Below the pieces are notes generated by a model. It had not been told where the DNA came from, searched no databases, and was given only the letters and a program-made list of their open reading frames with translations. 35,507 nt of DNA from Myxococcales bacterium (GTDB lineage Bacteria; Myxococcota_A; Bradymonadia; Bradymonadales; GCA-2716585). The stretch lies in contig PBBL01000027.1 in the NCBI GenBank assembly GCA_002716585.1, forward strand, positions 1 to 35,507, read 5' to 3'. Of this stretch, positions 1 to 9,100 are shown piece after piece (within the stretch, counting starts at the first letter, position 1; every line of letters begins with the position of its first letter). The position numbers and the translations under genes were made by a program.

Positions 1-318
1 ACTGAGAAGCCCACCTGCCAACTGTCGAGCGAGCGAAAGCCTACTTCACCCCTCTTTGGGCTACCCCTCTGCCCAAAGCCTCCTTCTGGCCCCTGATTGT
101 CGGCCTTGATGGTCATCTCAAGTCCGTTCACTGTTTCTCAAAGCCGCCCTGACGAGGCCAGGTTTCAGGAGAAGATGGGCTGGGTGCGGGTGGGGTGCAG
201 GTGGGGCGCAGGTGGGGCGCAGGTTCAACCCGTGGAGCGGCGTGAGCTTCTGACAACGGCACCTCGCGCCTGCCTGACAAGCAGCCTGGGCGTTTGGCGT
301 CCCTCGCGAAACAAGCGA
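1..318. other. Non-coding flank downstream of the TSP3/lectin gene
   Basis: No convincing gene is seen; reading frames here lack a signal peptide, a ribosome site or a recognisable domain. Two small structures are present. One is a perfect 8-bp inverted repeat (CTTTGGGC at 54-61 and GCCCAAAG at 71-78, 9-nt loop), which could be a weak transcript end for the minus-strand gene but has no T-run. The other is an 11-bp tandem repeat at 189-221. Confidence 0.5.
189..221. repeat. 11-bp tandem repeat, three copies
   Basis: Three consecutive copies of GGTGGGG(T/C)GCA occupy the G-rich stretch about 100 bases beyond the stop of the minus-strand lipoprotein gene. The first copy has T where the other two have C. 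No function is apparent. Confidence 0.75.
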
Positions 319-3300
319 TCACTGACACACATCTCCAACCCCATCGCCGTTGGCGTCCTCCTGGTTGGGGTTGGCGATCAGAACGCAGTTATCGCACAGG
401 TCGCCGATACCGTCAGCGTCCTGGTCGCTTTGATCGGGGCGTCCAAAGGACCAGTCGATGACCGTGACGGTGCTGCTGCCATTGTATGAGTCAAAGCCAT
501 TGGATTCGTTAAGGAAACCAAAGAACAACGTGGGTTCATCAACCTGGCTTTGTTGACGCTCATACTCCCAGACGAGACTGTGGTCCAGTTCGAGGGCGAT
601 GATCGGCTCCGCAGGTTTGAGCGCCTCGTCGGAGAGGTACACTTCAAAGAGCGTGGTGTCTGGATCGTAGTCTATCCAGACGCTGGCTTCGTCTGGAAAC
701 GATGTATCGAGGTTGTCCCAGGACTGCAGCACAGTGCAACACTGCTCTCCAGGTATCAATGGGCTGTAATGGTTCACCAACACGTTGGAGAAGGAGTAGG
801 CGTTGTAAACCCGGCTGAAGAGTTGGAGCGATGTCCCAGGGTCGAAAAAGATGTCGTCCAGATGGTCGATCCCCCGGCTCTGCAGCATGAGCGTCAGCTT
901 CGACGCGTTGCCTTCGAGGCGAACCCGAGCATAGACAGACCAGGGCTCCAGGCCATCGAGCTGCACAGGCGCGAAGGCGCTGCCTGGCCCCGTGTCGTCC
1001 GAGATCTGGAGGTGCCCCTCCTCGGTGACGGTGGCGACCCCGTTGAGGTGCAGCCCCTTCCAGTCGTCTTCCTGTGGGGTCGAGAGGACGCCGCCGACAA
1101 ACGGGCACACGTCGTTGACGTCAAGCACCTGATCGTTGTCACTATCCGAGTCACAGACATCACCGATCCCGTCAAAATCGAGGTCACCGTTGGATCCTGG
1201 CTCAAACGGGCACAGATCGACCAGGTCCAGGTGCCCGTCGTTGTCGTCGTCGGGGTCGCAAACATCGCCCAGGTCATCGCCGTCGCTGTTGGCCTGATTG
1301 GCGTTGGAGAAGAAGGGGCAGTTGTCCTCGATGTCGAGGAGCCCATCACCATCGCTGTCCTGGCACACATCCCCAACCCCGTTGGCGTCAGCGTCGAGTT
1401 GCGCCGCGTTGGCGGTGTTGAAGCAGTTGTCGCAGGCGTCCCCGATCCCATCGCTGTCGCGATCGCTTTGGCTGGGCTCGACAACCGACAGCTCCAGCGA
1501 GCGGACGCTGGTTGTGCTCGGGGTTCCGCTGGAACGTCGTTTGGCGACGCCTGTCAACGCGAACCCAACCTCATCGCCCAGCGTCTCGTGGAGATCGATG
1601 GTGTGGGTGAGCCGTTCCGGCGCTCCGTCCTCGGGGGTGATGGTGACGGTCAGCGCGTCCGTCAGCCCCTCGTACTCCACCACCACATCAAACGACGGGA
1701 CGCGCATCGGATTGAAGGAGAGCGGCAGGCTGGCGATCGGCAGCGGGTCTCCGTTGAGCAGGACGTCCACGGTCGCAGCGCCATCGAGGCTGCGCGGAAG
1801 CCGTACGACGACCCCGACTCCAGGAGTCGCGCCCAGCAGCATGTTCTCCTCCTGCTCACCAAACACGCTCGCGAACACGCTGGTGTCCACGATCGTGGCG
1901 CTGTGCAGCGCCACTCCAAGCCCATCCGGGCCAAAATAGACTTCGCCGTAGGGTTCGCCCTGTCCAGACGCGTAGTTGATGCCGGGCACCATGGTCACGG
2001 TCAGGCCCGCGCGCACCCGCGTGTCAGGCAAGAACAAGAACGTGTCGTCCATCGCGGCGTACCCATGGTAATTGCCACTTATGCTCAGCACGTTCTCGCG
2101 TGATTGGAACCCTTGAACGTACCAGCCATCGATTGGAGGGGAAAACCCATCATGGCGCCATCGACGTCCAACCGCGACGGGGCAGACGTCGATGGTGTCG
2201 TCGATCCCGTCGCTGTCGTCGTCGTCATCGCATACGTCGTTGATGCCGTCTTGATCGGTGTCCACGAAGGTCGCCTCAAAGGTGCTCTGGCACACATCGC
2301 AAGCGTCCCCGAATGGGTCTCCGTCTTCGTTGAGCTGATCGGGGTTGGGCGTCTCAGGGCAGTTGTCTACGTCGTCCAGTACACCGTCGTCGTCGCTGTC
2401 CTGGCAGGCGTCTCCCACTCCATCTCCATTGAAGTCCGCCTGGGTCGGGTTGCTCACCGCACAGTTGTCACACACATCCCCGATACCATCATCATCGCCG
2501 TCGGCCTGATCGATGTTGGACAAGATGGGGCAGTTGTCGCATACATCGCCAACACCATCGCTGTCCGAGTCGATGTTTTCTGAATCAGCGGCGTTTGGGC
2601 AAGGATCACACGCGTCGCCCCATCCATCGCCGTCAACGTCCAGCTGCGCGGCGTCGTGCTCATCGGGACATACATCGCAGGCGTCACCAACGCCATCGAG
2701 ATCGCTGTCTGCCTGACCTGCGTCGGAGTACCTGAGCGCGAAGTCGAGCAATATCATGGGCGAAGCATCTTCGCTCACGCCTCCGATGCTCACATACACC
2801 CTTGAGAACACCCGGCTGGGATGCAGCAAGGTCTGCATGGAGGCGACCGGCTCCGCTGGGCGTTGTGGAGAGTTGGACATGTACACATGCACGAACGGCG
2901 CTGTGTTGCCGTCCTCGCTCTCGAACGTGAGCCAGATGTGTACGGGGCGCCTCCAGTCCAGCTCCCTACCAAGGTCGAAGGTGCTGTAGTGGGGGTAGGC
3001 TCCGAGCGGACCTCGCGCGAGCAGTCCCTGGTGAGACTCCTCATCCGCTCGCAAGCCAAACATGATCTTGCTCACCCAGGCCGTGCCAAGCTCTTCAGAT
3101 GACCCGTTGATTTGAGCCACCTCGTCCCGAGCTCCGTGAAACGCGATCGAGAACCCGCCGCTGGACTCAGTCCACAGCACAACAGCGTACACCTGAATCG
3201 CTGTTGTGGGTTGAACAGGGATGGACTCAGGCAGCGTCACGCTACCAACAAGGCTGTATGGACCGGGCTGGAGCCCAGGCGAAATGATGTAGGTGAGTCC

Positions 3301-5739
3301 TTGCTCCTGACGTGCGTTGAGCGCAAAGATCATGTCATCGCCGAGAGTCAGCTCCCCTCCTGGTGAATAAGGGCAGATGTCCACACCGTCAGCGATCAGA
3401 TCGCCGTCGGCGTCCTCATCACACACGTCCCCCAGCCCGTCCCGATCCAGATCGCGCTGCTCCGCGTTGGACACCCACGGGCAGTTGTCCTCGCCGTTGC
3501 CCAACACGTCCCCATCGATGTCCCCGTCGCAGACATCGCCCTCGCCGTCGCCGTCCAGATCGTCCTGACGGGCGTCCAGGCCGTACTCGGGGCAGTTGTC
3601 ACAGGCGTCCCCCACCCCATCGAAGTCCACGTCCGACTGGCTTTCGCCAGGCACCACCGGGCAGTTGTCGCACATGTCCCCGTGGCCATCCTCATCAAAA
3701 TCGTCCTGACTGGGATCAACGATGAGCAGGCGCCAGTCCAACAGCTCGTGGGCGTTCGAGCCCGTGGTCGCAGAGAAGCCCACGTAGGCTTGATCGCCCA
3801 GGATCTCCAACAGATCCAGCGGGTGGCTCAAGGTGGGCGCGTCGGGCCGCTCCTCATCGCGCGAGACGTACACCCGAAGGCGACCCTCCTCAAAGCGGTA
3901 CTCGACCCAGACGTTGAACGGCGTGCCGTTGGTCACCTCGAACGGGAGATCGCGTTCGGCGAGCGGCGTCGAGATCACACCGTTCTGAAACAGGCTGACC
4001 TTGTTCACCCCCAGATACGTCCCCAGCCCCAGGCCGATCGAGCGCGGCAGCGAGCGGTAGCCCAACCCTTGCCGCGCCGCCTGGTTCAGGGTCTCTTGCT
4101 GATCGAGGTAATCAGGCCCGGCGTTGGCGTTGTGGAGGATGAAGACCATGCCATACCCACCACGACCCGGGGTTCCGTGGATGCGCGCCTTGAACCGGCT
4201 GCTCAGGCTCGTCTCAGGCCCCAACGAGGCAGGCTCGGTCAAGAACATCGTGCAGGTCTGAAAATCTCTGGCGCGGGTCAGCCTGAACCCCTCCACGCCG
4301 TCGCCGCTCCCCCCACACTGGTGAAAGAGGGTCAGCCTGGAGAGGTCGCGGAAGCCGTCGGCGGCGAAGGCGGCCGAGCTGTTGGGGCAGACGTCGAACA
4401 CGTCGTCGATCCCGTCTCCGTCGTCGTCCTCATCGCAGGCGTCGCCGTCGAGGTCGTCGTCGCTGTTGCGCTGAAGCAGGTTGCTCACCGCCGGGCAGTT
4501 GTCAAAGATGTCGATGACGCCGTCGTCGTCGCTGTCCTGGCAGGCGTCCCCCACCCCATCGAAGTTGTGGTCGAGCTGCGCCGGGTTGACCGCCTGCGGG
4601 CAGTTGTCCTCCCGATCGATGAAGCCATCCTGGTCGCTGTCCTGGCAGGCGTCCCCCACCCCGTCGCTGTCCACGTCCTCCTGCCCAGGGTCAGGCACCT
4701 CGGGGCAGAGGTCCTCCACGTCGATCACCCCGTCGCGATCGCCGTCTTGACAGGCGTCCCCCACCCCGTCGCCGTCCCCGTCGAGTTGTTCCAGGTTGGC
4801 CACCGCCGGGCAGTTGTCCGCGTAATCCAGCAGCTCGTCGCCGTCGCTGTCCGTACAGCGATCCCCGCGCCCGTCCTCGTCGAAATCAAACTGCTCGGGG
4901 TTGATCAGGTCGGGGCAGTTATCCAATGCATCCGAGACCCCATCGTTGTCCGCGTCTTCGCAGTGATCGCCGACGGTGTTGGCGTTCAAGTCCACCTGCG
5001 AGATGTTGGGATCGTCCGGGCAGTTATCGCAGGCCCCTCCGATGGTGTCCGCGTCGGTGTCTGCCTGATCGGGGTTGATGACCAGCGGGCAGTTGTCGAA
5101 GATGTCCAACACGCCATCACGGTCCGTGTCCTGGCAGGCGTCACCTTGACCATCTGCATTCTGATCACCCTGTTCCAGGTTGGCTCGATCTGGACAATTA
5201 TCACAGACATCACCAACACCATCGAGATCCCCATCCTCCTGATCACGATTGGGCGCGTGAACGCAGTTGTCCTTGATGTCCACGATCCGGTCGCCGTCGC
5301 TGTCCTGACAGGCGTCGCCCTGGCCATCTCCATCCGAGTCCGCCTGATCGGGGTTGCTCAGGTAGGGGCAGTTGTCGAGCGCGTCCGCGACGCCGTCCCC
5401 ATCCCAATCAGGCGGCCCCCCGGTCGTCCCTCCCCCGGTCGTCCCTCCCCCCGTCGTCCCGCCCCCGGTGGTTGCGCCCGTGGCGGAGCCCCCGGTCGTC
5501 CCACCCGTCCCGGTCGCGCCCGTCGTCCCTCCGGTCGTCTCGCCCCCGGTCGTCCCACCACCCGCGCCGGTTGTACCGATCGTGCCCCCTGATGAGGACG
5601 CCGTGCCGCCGGTCGCTCCCGAGGTGGAGCTGGTCGCGCCGCTGGAGCCCTCATCACCGCCTCCACAGGCCGCAAAGGCGACGCAAGCAGCCGACATCCA
5701 GACCAGGTTGAGAATACACTGCGACTTGACACGTTTCAT
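319..5739 (-). CDS. Giant lipoprotein: TSP3 repeats with four L-type-lectin-like domains
   Basis: This 1806-residue protein is probably a surface adhesin or glycan binder. Starting at 5739 gives a signal peptide with lipobox (VAFAAC) and a G-rich site just upstream; an ATG at 5769 would add 10 residues. A Gly/Thr linker (residues ~25-110) leads to about 27 TSP3 motifs of the form DxDxDGxGDxCDNCP, a calcium-binding, rod-forming repeat. Four lectin-like beta domains lie at roughly residues 455-670, 795-1005, 1190-1420 and 1550-1765. They carry signatures such as WVEYRFEEGRLRVYVS, VGFSATTGSNAHELLDW and VIDWSF, typical of L-type lectins. Each sits between a D(V/I)CP and the following QxDxDxDG of one repeat. 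The protein ends inside a TSP3 motif (VGDVCQ) with no sorting domain. Lipoprotein and TSP3 calls are secure; lectin fold is likely for domain 1 and weaker for 2-4; ligand unknown. Confidence 0.88.
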   Translation of the reverse strand: MKRVKSQCILNLVWMSAACVAFAACGGGDEGSSGATSSTSGATGGTASSSGGTIGTTGAGGGTTGGETTGGTTGATGTGGTTGGSATGATTGGGTTGGGTTGGGTTGGPPDWDGDGVADALDNCPYLSNPDQADSDGDGQGDACQDSDGDRIVDIKDNCVHAPNRDQEDGDLDGVGDVCDNCPDRANLEQGDQNADGQGDACQDTDRDGVLDIFDNCPLVINPDQADTDADTIGGACDNCPDDPNISQVDLNANTVGDHCEDADNDGVSDALDNCPDLINPEQFDFDEDGRGDRCTDSDGDELLDYADNCPAVANLEQLDGDGDGVGDACQDGDRDGVIDVEDLCPEVPDPGQEDVDSDGVGDACQDSDQDGFIDREDNCPQAVNPAQLDHNFDGVGDACQDSDDDGVIDIFDNCPAVSNLLQRNSDDDLDGDACDEDDDGDGIDDVFDVCPNSSAAFAADGFRDLSRLTLFHQCGGSGDGVEGFRLTRARDFQTCTMFLTEPASLGPETSLSSRFKARIHGTPGRGGYGMVFILHNANAGPDYLDQQETLNQAARQGLGYRSLPRSIGLGLGTYLGVNKVSLFQNGVISTPLAERDLPFEVTNGTPFNVWVEYRFEEGRLRVYVSRDEERPDAPTLSHPLDLLEILGDQAYVGFSATTGSNAHELLDWRLLIVDPSQDDFDEDGHGDMCDNCPVVPGESQSDVDFDGVGDACDNCPEYGLDARQDDLDGDGEGDVCDGDIDGDVLGNGEDNCPWVSNAEQRDLDRDGLGDVCDEDADGDLIADGVDICPYSPGGELTLGDDMIFALNARQEQGLTYIISPGLQPGPYSLVGSVTLPESIPVQPTTAIQVYAVVLWTESSGGFSIAFHGARDEVAQINGSSEELGTAWVSKIMFGLRADEESHQGLLARGPLGAYPHYSTFDLGRELDWRRPVHIWLTFESEDGNTAPFVHVYMSNSPQRPAEPVASMQTLLHPSRVFSRVYVSIGGVSEDASPMILLDFALRYSDAGQADSDLDGVGDACDVCPDEHDAAQLDVDGDGWGDACDPCPNAADSENIDSDSDGVGDVCDNCPILSNIDQADGDDDGIGDVCDNCAVSNPTQADFNGDGVGDACQDSDDDGVLDDVDNCPETPNPDQLNEDGDPFGDACDVCQSTFEATFVDTDQDGINDVCDDDDDSDGIDDTIDVCPVAVGRRWRHDGFSPPIDGWYVQGFQSRENVLSISGNYHGYAAMDDTFLFLPDTRVRAGLTVTMVPGINYASGQGEPYGEVYFGPDGLGVALHSATIVDTSVFASVFGEQEENMLLGATPGVGVVVRLPRSLDGAATVDVLLNGDPLPIASLPLSFNPMRVPSFDVVVEYEGLTDALTVTITPEDGAPERLTHTIDLHETLGDEVGFALTGVAKRRSSGTPSTTSVRSLELSVVEPSQSDRDSDGIGDACDNCFNTANAAQLDADANGVGDVCQDSDGDGLLDIEDNCPFFSNANQANSDGDDLGDVCDPDDDNDGHLDLVDLCPFEPGSNGDLDFDGIGDVCDSDSDNDQVLDVNDVCPFVGGVLSTPQEDDWKGLHLNGVATVTEEGHLQISDDTGPGSAFAPVQLDGLEPWSVYARVRLEGNASKLTLMLQSRGIDHLDDIFFDPGTSLQLFSRVYNAYSFSNVLVNHYSPLIPGEQCCTVLQSWDNLDTSFPDEASVWIDYDPDTTLFEVYLSDEALKPAEPIIALELDHSLVWEYERQQSQVDEPTLFFGFLNESNGFDSYNGSSTVTVIDWSFGRPDQSDQDADGIGDLCDNCVLIANPNQEDANGDGVGDVCQ
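5410..5590 (-). repeat. Minisatellite-like repeat coding a Gly/Thr linker
   Basis: On the plus strand this is a run of imperfect GGTCGTCCC(T)CCCCC units. Read on the minus strand it encodes the GGGTTGGGTTGG-type linker between the lipid-anchored Cys and the first TSP3 repeat. Near-identical tandem units make it a likely site of length variation. Confidence 0.75.
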
Positions 5740-6178
5740 GGCACCCCCAGAGCTGTTGAGCGTGCTCATGCAGTTTGCGTGCCCACCTCCAACGCCGCCC
5801 CCTCCAGCGCTGCGGCCTTCGGGGCCTCTCCTCCTCTCGCCGCGCAGCCCCTCGCGCGCCAACATTCAGCCGCTCCTGTTGGAGCGCCGTTGGGCGCGGC
5901 CCCTGTATGGGTTTTCAACACCCTTGTCCAAAATATCAACACCCCCTCCGCGCCATCGCATCAGACCCCAACGTGACGGGCTTGAAACAGCATCACCTCG
6001 CCTCTCGAGTCCGACGCGGTCGCTGAGATTCCAGGCAACGACGCCTCACGCCCACCCCTCACACGCCACCACCATCACCACCGTGCCCGGTGCAGGCACA
6101 AAAACAATCCAGCTCAACAAATCTGGTCTGACTCATGCATCACCATGGACGACAATCCTACGTCACGGTAGCCTCACC
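5740..6178. other. Divergent intergenic region, 439 bp
   Basis: This gap lies between the minus-strand TSP3/lectin gene and the plus-strand toxin-like operon and must hold both promoters. No gene is supported. A TTGAAA at 5982-5987 is a possible -35 box for the plus strand, but no good -10 follows. On the minus strand, TTGGAC followed 16-17 bases later by CATACA/ATACAG overlaps the repeated TGTTGAAAA motif and could be a promoter. Neither is secure. Confidence 0.45.
5909..5945 (-). promoter_or_regulatory. Paired TGTTGA(A/T)A motif, 21 bp apart
   Basis: On the minus strand GGGTGTTGAAAACCC (5923-5909) is preceded by a second, partial copy, GGGTGTTGATAT (5944-5933), exactly 21 bp away, i.e. two helical turns on the same face. 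The core TGTTGAAAA recurs upstream of the lipoprotein genes at 24082 and 27548. This could be an operator or part of a promoter; the function is inferred from repetition and position only. Confidence 0.4.
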
Positions 6179-9100
6179 ATGCACACGCTCAACCTCACCC
6201 TCCTCCTGGCGCTCGCCGCCGTCGCCCTGCTCTCGGGCTGCGAAGACGACCAACGCGCCGAAGACGCCTGCCCACCCGGCGAACAGCGCTGCCCCTGCCG
6301 CGCCGACGGCACCTGCGGCCCCAGCGCCGACGGCGAGGCGTTGATCTGCGAGGCGGGTCGCCTCTGCGTGGCGCCCGAGTGCGCCCCGGGCTCTGAGGGG
6401 TGCCCCTGCGATCCGGCCCACGCATGCGAGCCAGGGCTCGCCTGCCAGAGCGAGCGCTGCGAGGCGACCTCCTGCACCCTCGGCGCCGAGGGCTGCACCT
6501 GCCGCGCCGACAACGGCTGCGATGACGCGCTCGTCTGCGTCGATGGCCAATGCGCGACGCTCACGTGCGCGCCTGGCGCCGAGGGGTGCGTCTGCCAAAG
6601 CGACCTGACCTGCGACGCGGGGCTCGCCTGCGACGCCCGGACACAAACCTGTGAGGCCATCGCCTGCACCCCCGGAGAGCTGGGGTGCGCCTGCTTTGAA
6701 GGGGAGTGCACCGCCCTTGAAGCGTACTGCGACACCAACAACCGCTGCCAACAGCAGGGCTGCCCCGAAGGTGAGCAGGGCTGCCCCTGCGCCGAGGGTG
6801 GCACCTGTGGCCAGACCGAGGGGGATGAGCAGCTCATGTGCGAGGGGGGCACCTGTCGCCCCACGCGCTGCCCCCCCGGCGAGACCGGGTGCGTCTGCGA
6901 GGACGGATACCGATGCTCCCAACAGCCCGCCGTGTGCGACGGAGGCTACTGCCTGCTGCCCACCTGCAACCCCGGTGAGCAGGGTTGCGCCTGCCTGGCT
7001 GGGGGGTGCGAACCGGGGCTCGTGTGCGAAGGCGGCGCCGTCTGCGTCGATCAGACCGGCGCTCGCGGCGGCCCCTGCCGGATCAACGGCACCTGCGACC
7101 GAGGCAACATGTGCCAGGGCGACGTCTGCCTGCCCTGCTACCTGGGCACGAACGGCTGTGGGTGCCGCGACGACGGCTCCTGCAACTCAGGGCTGCGCTG
7201 CCAGGGCGACCTGTGCGCCCCCCCCGCGGTCGATCCGATGGACAGCGATCAACCCGTCACCCCCTACGGGTGCCACACCCCGTGCCAGCGGGGGCTCGTA
7301 GACGGAGCGTTCCGCCCCTGCCCCCCCGACGGGCTCATGCCGGGGTGCCTCGACGGGCGTGTCTGCTACGACGGCACCTGCGTCCCGCCCGGGCAGGTGC
7401 CCGAGCCGTGCCAGGAGGACCTCGACTGCCCCGAGTACCAGGCCTGCCTCGGGGGCCTGTGCCAGTCCAACTGCGCCACCAGCGACGACTGCTCCAGCGC
7501 CCTGCGCTGCTACAAGAAGGTCTGCCGTCAGCCCTGCTCCCCCTCGGCCCTCTGCCCGGAGGAGAGCTACTGCGATGAGCAGGACGGCGAGTTTGGGTTT
7601 TGTATGCCCGCCGCCCCGGAGAGCACCGAGGAGCAGCGCACGATCGAAGGGGTGATCGGGCTGGACGTGGCGACGCTGTCGTTCTCCAACGTCGAGCTGA
7701 GCGGCGCGTTCACCATCACCAACCTGAGCTCCACCCCGCAGACCCTCCAGGTGCGCAAGCTGCGACACCAGATCACGTTTGAGGACGCCAGCACCGAGTT
7801 CGCTGATCTGGACATCGACAACGACGGCGTGCTCGACGTGGCCGACAACTGCCCCCAGATCCCCAACCTCGACCAGATCAACACCGACGGCGACCTGCTC
7901 GGCGACGCCTGCGACACCAACGACGACAACGACGCCCACCCCGACAGCCGCGACAACTGCCCGCTGGTCCCCAACGACGACCAGCAGGACCAGGACCTCA
8001 ACCGCGTGGGCGACCTGTGCGAGCGCGACCACGACGGCGACGGCCTGCCAAACGACCTCGACAACTGCCCGCGCGCCCACAACCCCAACCAGGAGGACTT
8101 CGACGACGACGGCGTCGGGGACGCCTGCGACCGCGCCGACTCCGTGCTCCCCTGTGAGCAGGACAGCCAGTGCTCCTCCAACTCGTGCGACGACGCGCTG
8201 GGCGTGTGCCGCTTCTGCAACCCGACCCTCGACTGCCCGCTGTACTGGCTCTCCCTCGGTGAACCCGGGGCGACCGCCCCCGTGCAGGACATGAACATCT
8301 CGCTGGCGCCGGGCGAGCGCGCGACAGTCGCCGTTGAGAGCGACGGCGGCGCGCCGGGGCCTCGCTGGAGCGGCGCGATCGAGATCTCCCACCCCGAGCT
8401 GGGGCGGCGGATCGTGGACCTGCTCTACGAGGAGCGGCCCGAAGGGGTCTGGACCGGCAACATCTACTACCTCCCCAACTTCGGGACCCGCCGCCTGGAC
8501 GTCTGGGCCGACGACCAGCAGACCCGCAACGACCCCGACGTCCAGGAGCAGGTCGGCAACGCGCTCATCCAGCGCTGGGGCGCGTTTCGCCGAGGCCGGA
8601 TCACCTGGCGCAACTTCACGGCGGTGCTGACGGCGACCCGCACTGAGTCGTGGCGCTGGTCCTCGGTAGCCGACGACTGCCCCACCGCCGCCTGCTACCT
8701 GTTCGATGGCGGACAGAGCGGCCTGCGCGAGTACTCCAACGACCTCGACACCGTCCCCATCCCCACCGGCGCCATCGAGCTGCCCATCGCCCTGAACCTC
8801 AGGATGCCCAACCCCAACCAGGCGCCTGAGCAGATGGTGGGGCGCATCGACAGCAGCGTCGCGTTGCAGTACGCGGGCGACCCCGAGGTGACACTCACCT
8901 TCGCGGGCGACCCCACCGGGTGCACCCTCGAACGCCCTGGCGCCTGCCTGGTCTACGTCGACCGCTTTGAGGCCACCATCGACGTCGGCGGCCGCTACGG
9001 CACCACCGCCGAGGACGCCGACTGCGCCCGCTACGAAGGCACCGGCGGCTTCGAGTACAGCGAGCTGCCCTGGCTCGTCCCCGGCTTCACCCGCGACACC

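Noticed and set aside
54..78. 8-bp inverted repeat as a firm terminator of the TSP3/lectin gene
   Set aside because: It is more than 240 bp beyond the stop and has no T-run on the minus strand; kept only as a possibility in the flank description.
3682..5592. A 636-codon open frame on the plus strand across the TSP3 region
   Set aside because: The Val/Ile/Asp-rich repeats mirror the TSP3 codons on the other strand; the real minus-strand gene has a lipoprotein signal and recognisable repeats.
5365..6178. Extension of the TcA-like gene upstream to 5372
   Set aside because: The upstream part is the complement of the minus-strand linker gene and would bury the clear lipoprotein signal that begins at 6179.
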